A DNA stretch of 16,371 nucleotides, taken from CAZGSG01 sp964528095. GTDB lineage: Bacteria; Bacteroidota; Bacteroidia; Chitinophagales; Chitinophagaceae. Shown here piece after piece: positions 13,671 to 16,371 of this stretch. The position numbers and the translations under genes are program-made. Where the stretch lies: contig CAZGSG010000117.1 in NCBI GenBank assembly GCA_964528095.1, forward strand, positions 1 to 16,371, written 5' to 3'. A model generated the notes under the pieces. The model worked only from the letters and a program-made list of their open reading frames with translations. It ran no database searches and was not told the DNA's origin. How positions within the stretch are numbered: the first letter of the stretch is position 1; each line of letters opens with the position of its first letter.

Positions 13671-14957
13671 TTATTTGCTTTTATAAGCGATCCTGTAGAC
13701 CGTGCCTTTTACATCATCCGTTATATAAAGTGAGCCATCAGGGCCCTGCGCCAGTCCACATGGACGACGTTGCGCCTGGCGCGTAGACATAACGGTTTCT
13801 ACTCCTGAAAAACCATCTGCAAAAATTTCCCATGCGCCGCTCACCTTGCCATCTTTGAATGGTACAAAGGCTACATAATAACCTTCCTGTTTCAATGGCG
13901 AACGATTCCAGGAACCATGAAACGCGACAAAAGCGCCATTGCGATATTTTTCCGGGAACATATTGCCGGTATAAAACAACAGCGCGTTAGGAGCCATATG
14001 TGCAGGAAATGCGACAATAGGCTGTTCCACTCCTTCGCAACGCGTGGTCTTCTTTCCATCTCCGCCATATTCAGGTGCCTGTATCTTTTTATTCTGCGAA
14101 AGATCATAATAACAATAAGGCCAGCCGCAGTTGGCTCCTTTTTTTACCATGAACATTTCTTCTGCCGTTATTTCTGCATTTTTTTCAGGCGTATAATATT
14201 CAGGGAACATATCCAACTGGTCGCGGCCATGCTGTACTACAAACAGTTCATTGATCTGTTTATTCCAGTCAAGCCCCATCACATTGCGTAGTCCGGTCGC
14301 ATATCTTATCCCGTCGCTATAAGACTGGTCGGTTTTGTCGGCCCTGAACTGCCAGATGCCGGCCGCGGAGTCAAGAATCGGGCAGGGGTCTTTACCTGGT
14401 GATCCGGTCCCCCTGTCTGTTACCTGGCAGGAATTGGACGGCGCGCCGATATTTACATAGATATTCCCGTTATCATCCAGCACTATCGACTTGGTATTAT
14501 GTTGGCGGCCATTGATCAATCCTTTAATGATGCGTTGAGGCGCATCGGGATTAGTCACTTCACCGTTCTTATCCAGTTTATAGCGAAATACTTCATCATT
14601 CGAAGACGCATACAGGTAATCGCCCTTAATAGTGATACCGGTACCTTTATAATTTCCGAAACCTTTTGTATTATCAGCTCTGCCATCACCATTCGTGTCT
14701 TTTAATCGCAGGATGCCTTTGCCATCTATTAGCTTGTCCAGTTTAATATAGATCGCACCCTGTGGGGTAGCCACAATATGACGGGCCTTGCCCAAACTAT
14801 CCGCCACTATCTGTGCATTAAACCCGGAAGGCAGTTTCAACCCTGCATTCTCCGCGCCGGGGCGCCCTTTCTTTAATTTCACGGCAGTGGTATCATTGGC
14901 ACTGGCAGTAATCAGTAAACCCGAAAAAAGTAAAACAGTAAAAAAACGTTTTTGCAT
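13671..14957 (-). CDS. PQQ-dependent soluble sugar (aldose/sorbosone-type) dehydrogenase
   Basis: A 428-residue exported quinoprotein of the glucose/sorbosone dehydrogenase fold, oxidising a sugar in the periplasm. I took ATG 14957, which starts the signal peptide MQKRFFTVLLFSGLLITASA; the frame also allows a GTG at 14972 five codons earlier. Conserved blocks, numbered from the GTG form: GFNAQIV (50-56), DTNGDGRAD (92-100), RQHNTKSIVLDDNGNIYVNIG (156-176), GIRYATGLRNVMGLDW (221-236), HGRDQLDMFPE (248-258, the usual catalytic-base His region), GANCGWPYCYYD (279-290), AHMAPNALLFYTG (324-336), GAFVAFHGSWNRSP (346-359) and RPCGLAQGPDGSLYITDD (403-420). Propeller strands of this kind bind PQQ and Ca2+. 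The cytochrome c 15 bp downstream is its likely electron acceptor, and a LacI-type regulator lies divergent upstream. Exact substrate unknown. Confidence 0.93.
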   Translation of the reverse strand: MQKRFFTVLLFSGLLITASANDTTAVKLKKGRPGAENAGLKLPSGFNAQIVADSLGKARHIVATPQGAIYIKLDKLIDGKGILRLKDTNGDGRADNTKGFGNYKGTGITIKGDYLYASSNDEVFRYKLDKNGEVTNPDAPQRIIKGLINGRQHNTKSIVLDDNGNIYVNIGAPSNSCQVTDRGTGSPGKDPCPILDSAAGIWQFRADKTDQSYSDGIRYATGLRNVMGLDWNKQINELFVVQHGRDQLDMFPEYYTPEKNAEITAEEMFMVKKGANCGWPYCYYDLSQNKKIQAPEYGGDGKKTTRCEGVEQPIVAFPAHMAPNALLFYTGNMFPEKYRNGAFVAFHGSWNRSPLKQEGYYVAFVPFKDGKVSGAWEIFADGFSGVETVMSTRQAQRRPCGLAQGPDGSLYITDDVKGTVYRIAYKSK

Positions 14958-15289
14958 AAAAGATGATTTCACATTAATTATAATCCGTGAATATATTTCA
15001 AAATTTGCAGGCGAGTACGCTATTGGACCCGATCCCGCCTGCTTTATTTATTGCGGCAATATTATTATCATATTCTTTCGCTGGATTCCGGAACCTGTCG
15101 AATAGTTGTACCGTATCCCGGAAAAAGTTAACAAATAACGATATTAAGCGGGTGCGCCGGTCCTGGCAAATTGCCTGATTATTCAGCAATTCTGGCATTG
15201 ATTTTCAAACGCTTTCGTTTTTTACGCAAAGGTTTCCGACATTCGTCCTTTCTCATCAACCTGTCAACCATTGCATTGTAGCGCTTATC
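14958..15289. other. Divergent intergenic region between the sugar dehydrogenase and LacI regulator
   Basis: A 332-bp region with no believable gene. It must hold both promoters; I see no full TAnnTTTG element for either. The only clear regulatory candidate is the dyad at 15207-15220. Low-complexity AT stretches occur near 15045-15075. Confidence 0.6.
15207..15220. promoter_or_regulatory. Candidate LacI-type operator
   Basis: AAACG (15207-15211), CTTT, CGTTT (15216-15220) form an inverted repeat with 5-bp arms. Its neighbourhood TCAAACGCTTTCG resembles cre-like LacI/CcpA operators (TGAAACGCTTTCA-like). It lies 70 bp before the LacI start codon, so autoregulation or control of the divergent dehydrogenase is possible. 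Single copy, inference only. Confidence 0.4.
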
Positions 15290-16312
15290 ATGGATAATGT
15301 GAACCTTAAGAAGCTGGCGGAAGAACTGCATTTATCGCCCTCCACTGTATCCCGGGCACTCAGGGATAGTCATGAAATAAGCCAGGAAACAAAAGACCGG
15401 GTGAAAGCCCTGGCTGATAAACTGGGGTTTCAGCCCAATCCACATGCCAGCAGCCTTCCCCAGAGTAAAAGCAAAACAATAGCGGTTGTAGTTCCCGAGA
15501 TAGAGAATAATTTTTTCTCCCAGGTGATGAACGGCGTGGAAGATGTTGCGCAAAAAAAAGGCTACCATGTGCTGATCTATCTTACACATGAAGATTATGA
15601 AAGGGAAAAAGGAATTTTGAATTTACTCAAAAACGGAAGAGTCGATGGTTTGATGATCTCGGTTTCCAATACCACTACGGAATTCAGTCATTTGAAGGCC
15701 TGCCAGGATGCAGGTATGCCGCTGGTCTTTTTTGACAGGGTATCTGATCAAATGGATGTACCGAGCGTGACCACCGATGATACCGAAGCAGCATTCAAAG
15801 CCACAGAACACCTGATAAAAACAGGGTGTAAAAAGATCGCCCTGCTTTCGATGTCAAGCAATCTTTCTATCAGCGTACGCAGGCATACCGGTTACACCAG
15901 GGCCTTGCTGAAGTATGGGATGGGAGATACGGAGATGATCCTGGAATGCGGACCTTCCGATGAAGCAAACCGGTTATTGATCCGCGAATTGCTGAAAGGC
16001 CCGGAACGACCCGACAGTATTTTTGCCGCGGTAGAAAAACTGGCGATCAATACCTACGAAGTGTGCAGTGAATTGAATATCCTGATACCCGAGCAGCTCA
16101 AGGTCATCAGCTTTTCCAATCTTTCTGCTGCGGCGCTGTTCAATCCTCCCTTATCTACTATTGTTCAGCCGGCATACGAGATCGGAAAAGAAGCTTCTGC
16201 CACGCTTTTTAAGATAATTGAAAAACGGGCTTTATTGCCGGCTGAGAAAAAGATCACGATAGCATCTACGATCGTGGAGAGAAAGTCTGCTTCTACTAAA
16301 GCAGGAACCTGA
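15290..16312 (+). CDS. LacI-family transcriptional regulator
   Basis: A 340-residue sugar-responsive repressor/activator. The N-terminal helix-turn-helix and hinge are residues 4-57: NLKKLAEELHLSPSTVSRALRDSHEISQETKDRVKALADKLGFQPN, with the VSRAL recognition helix near 20-24. The sugar-binding periplasmic-binding-protein fold runs from about 62 to the end: KTIAVVVPEIENNFFSQVMNGVEDVAQKKGYHV (62-94), LKNGRVDGLMISVSN (112-126), PLVFFDRV (144-151), VTTDDTEAAFKATEHLIKTGCKKIALLS (159-186), and AVEKLAINTYEVCSELNILIPEQLKVISFSN (244-274). Length is normal. The gene is divergent from the PQQ sugar dehydrogenase operon, which makes it a candidate regulator of that operon or of genes beyond the right edge. 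The effector sugar cannot be told from sequence. Confidence 0.95.
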   Translation: MDNVNLKKLAEELHLSPSTVSRALRDSHEISQETKDRVKALADKLGFQPNPHASSLPQSKSKTIAVVVPEIENNFFSQVMNGVEDVAQKKGYHVLIYLTHEDYEREKGILNLLKNGRVDGLMISVSNTTTEFSHLKACQDAGMPLVFFDRVSDQMDVPSVTTDDTEAAFKATEHLIKTGCKKIALLSMSSNLSISVRRHTGYTRALLKYGMGDTEMILECGPSDEANRLLIRELLKGPERPDSIFAAVEKLAINTYEVCSELNILIPEQLKVISFSNLSAAALFNPPLSTIVQPAYEIGKEASATLFKIIEKRALLPAEKKITIASTIVERKSASTKAGT

Positions 16313-16371
16313 TAGGGTGTTTTGTTTCTTTGCTGGACATCACTAACAAGGCAACAGGTTTCACACAATAA

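Noticed and set aside
13917..14291. 124-codon plus-strand open frame opposite the sugar dehydrogenase
   Set aside because: It is an antisense frame inside a strongly conserved gene, with no domain-like pattern or ribosome-binding site.

Overview
The window looks like chromosomal DNA from a Bacteroidota bacterium, most likely Chitinophagaceae or a close relative. The evidence is a TonB-dependent receptor with an N-terminal carboxypeptidase-regulatory-like domain, a large surface protein with a type IX secretion (T9SS) sorting tail, promoter elements of the Bacteroidota TAnnTTTG type, mostly weak Shine-Dalgarno sequences, and ECF-sigma, AraC and LacI regulators of the Bacteroidota kind. I see no rRNA, tRNA, CRISPR array, transposase or phage gene.

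Layout. Positions 1-2118 (minus) hold a small Cys-rich exported DUF6660-like protein followed by a TonB-dependent receptor cut off by the window edge. Divergent from it (2289-3335, plus) is a secreted sialidase-fold protein. A 436-bp gap (3336-3771) carries three phased palindromes, followed by a 984-residue C-type-lectin/T9SS surface protein (3772-6726) that ends at a 34-bp perfect palindrome. Convergent to it is a stand-alone GyrI-like effector-binding protein (6807-7268, minus). Next come a beta-propeller lipoprotein (7501-8472, plus), a MITE-like ~312-bp inverted-repeat element (8535-8846), and a small winged-helix-like hypothetical protein (8887-9138, minus).

Positions 9526-11581 form an ECF sigma / anti-sigma module plus two small membrane or exported proteins of unknown function. 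The same bipartite promoter (CTGCAACA, 12 nt, ACCTGTCTAAT) lies upstream of both the sigma gene and the third gene. This argues for autoregulation and for the third (and perhaps fourth) gene being its local regulon; it is the best candidate here for an uncharacterised small system.

Positions 11714-13145 carry an AraC-family regulator and a DUF983 membrane protein. A bidirectional terminator (13181-13217) separates these from a minus-strand pair (13251-14957): a PQQ-dependent sugar dehydrogenase and, 15 bp downstream, a small cytochrome c that is its likely electron acceptor. A LacI-family regulator (15290-16312) is divergent from that pair and has a candidate operator in the shared 330-bp gap.

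All functional statements are read from sequence motifs by eye; no database search was run.
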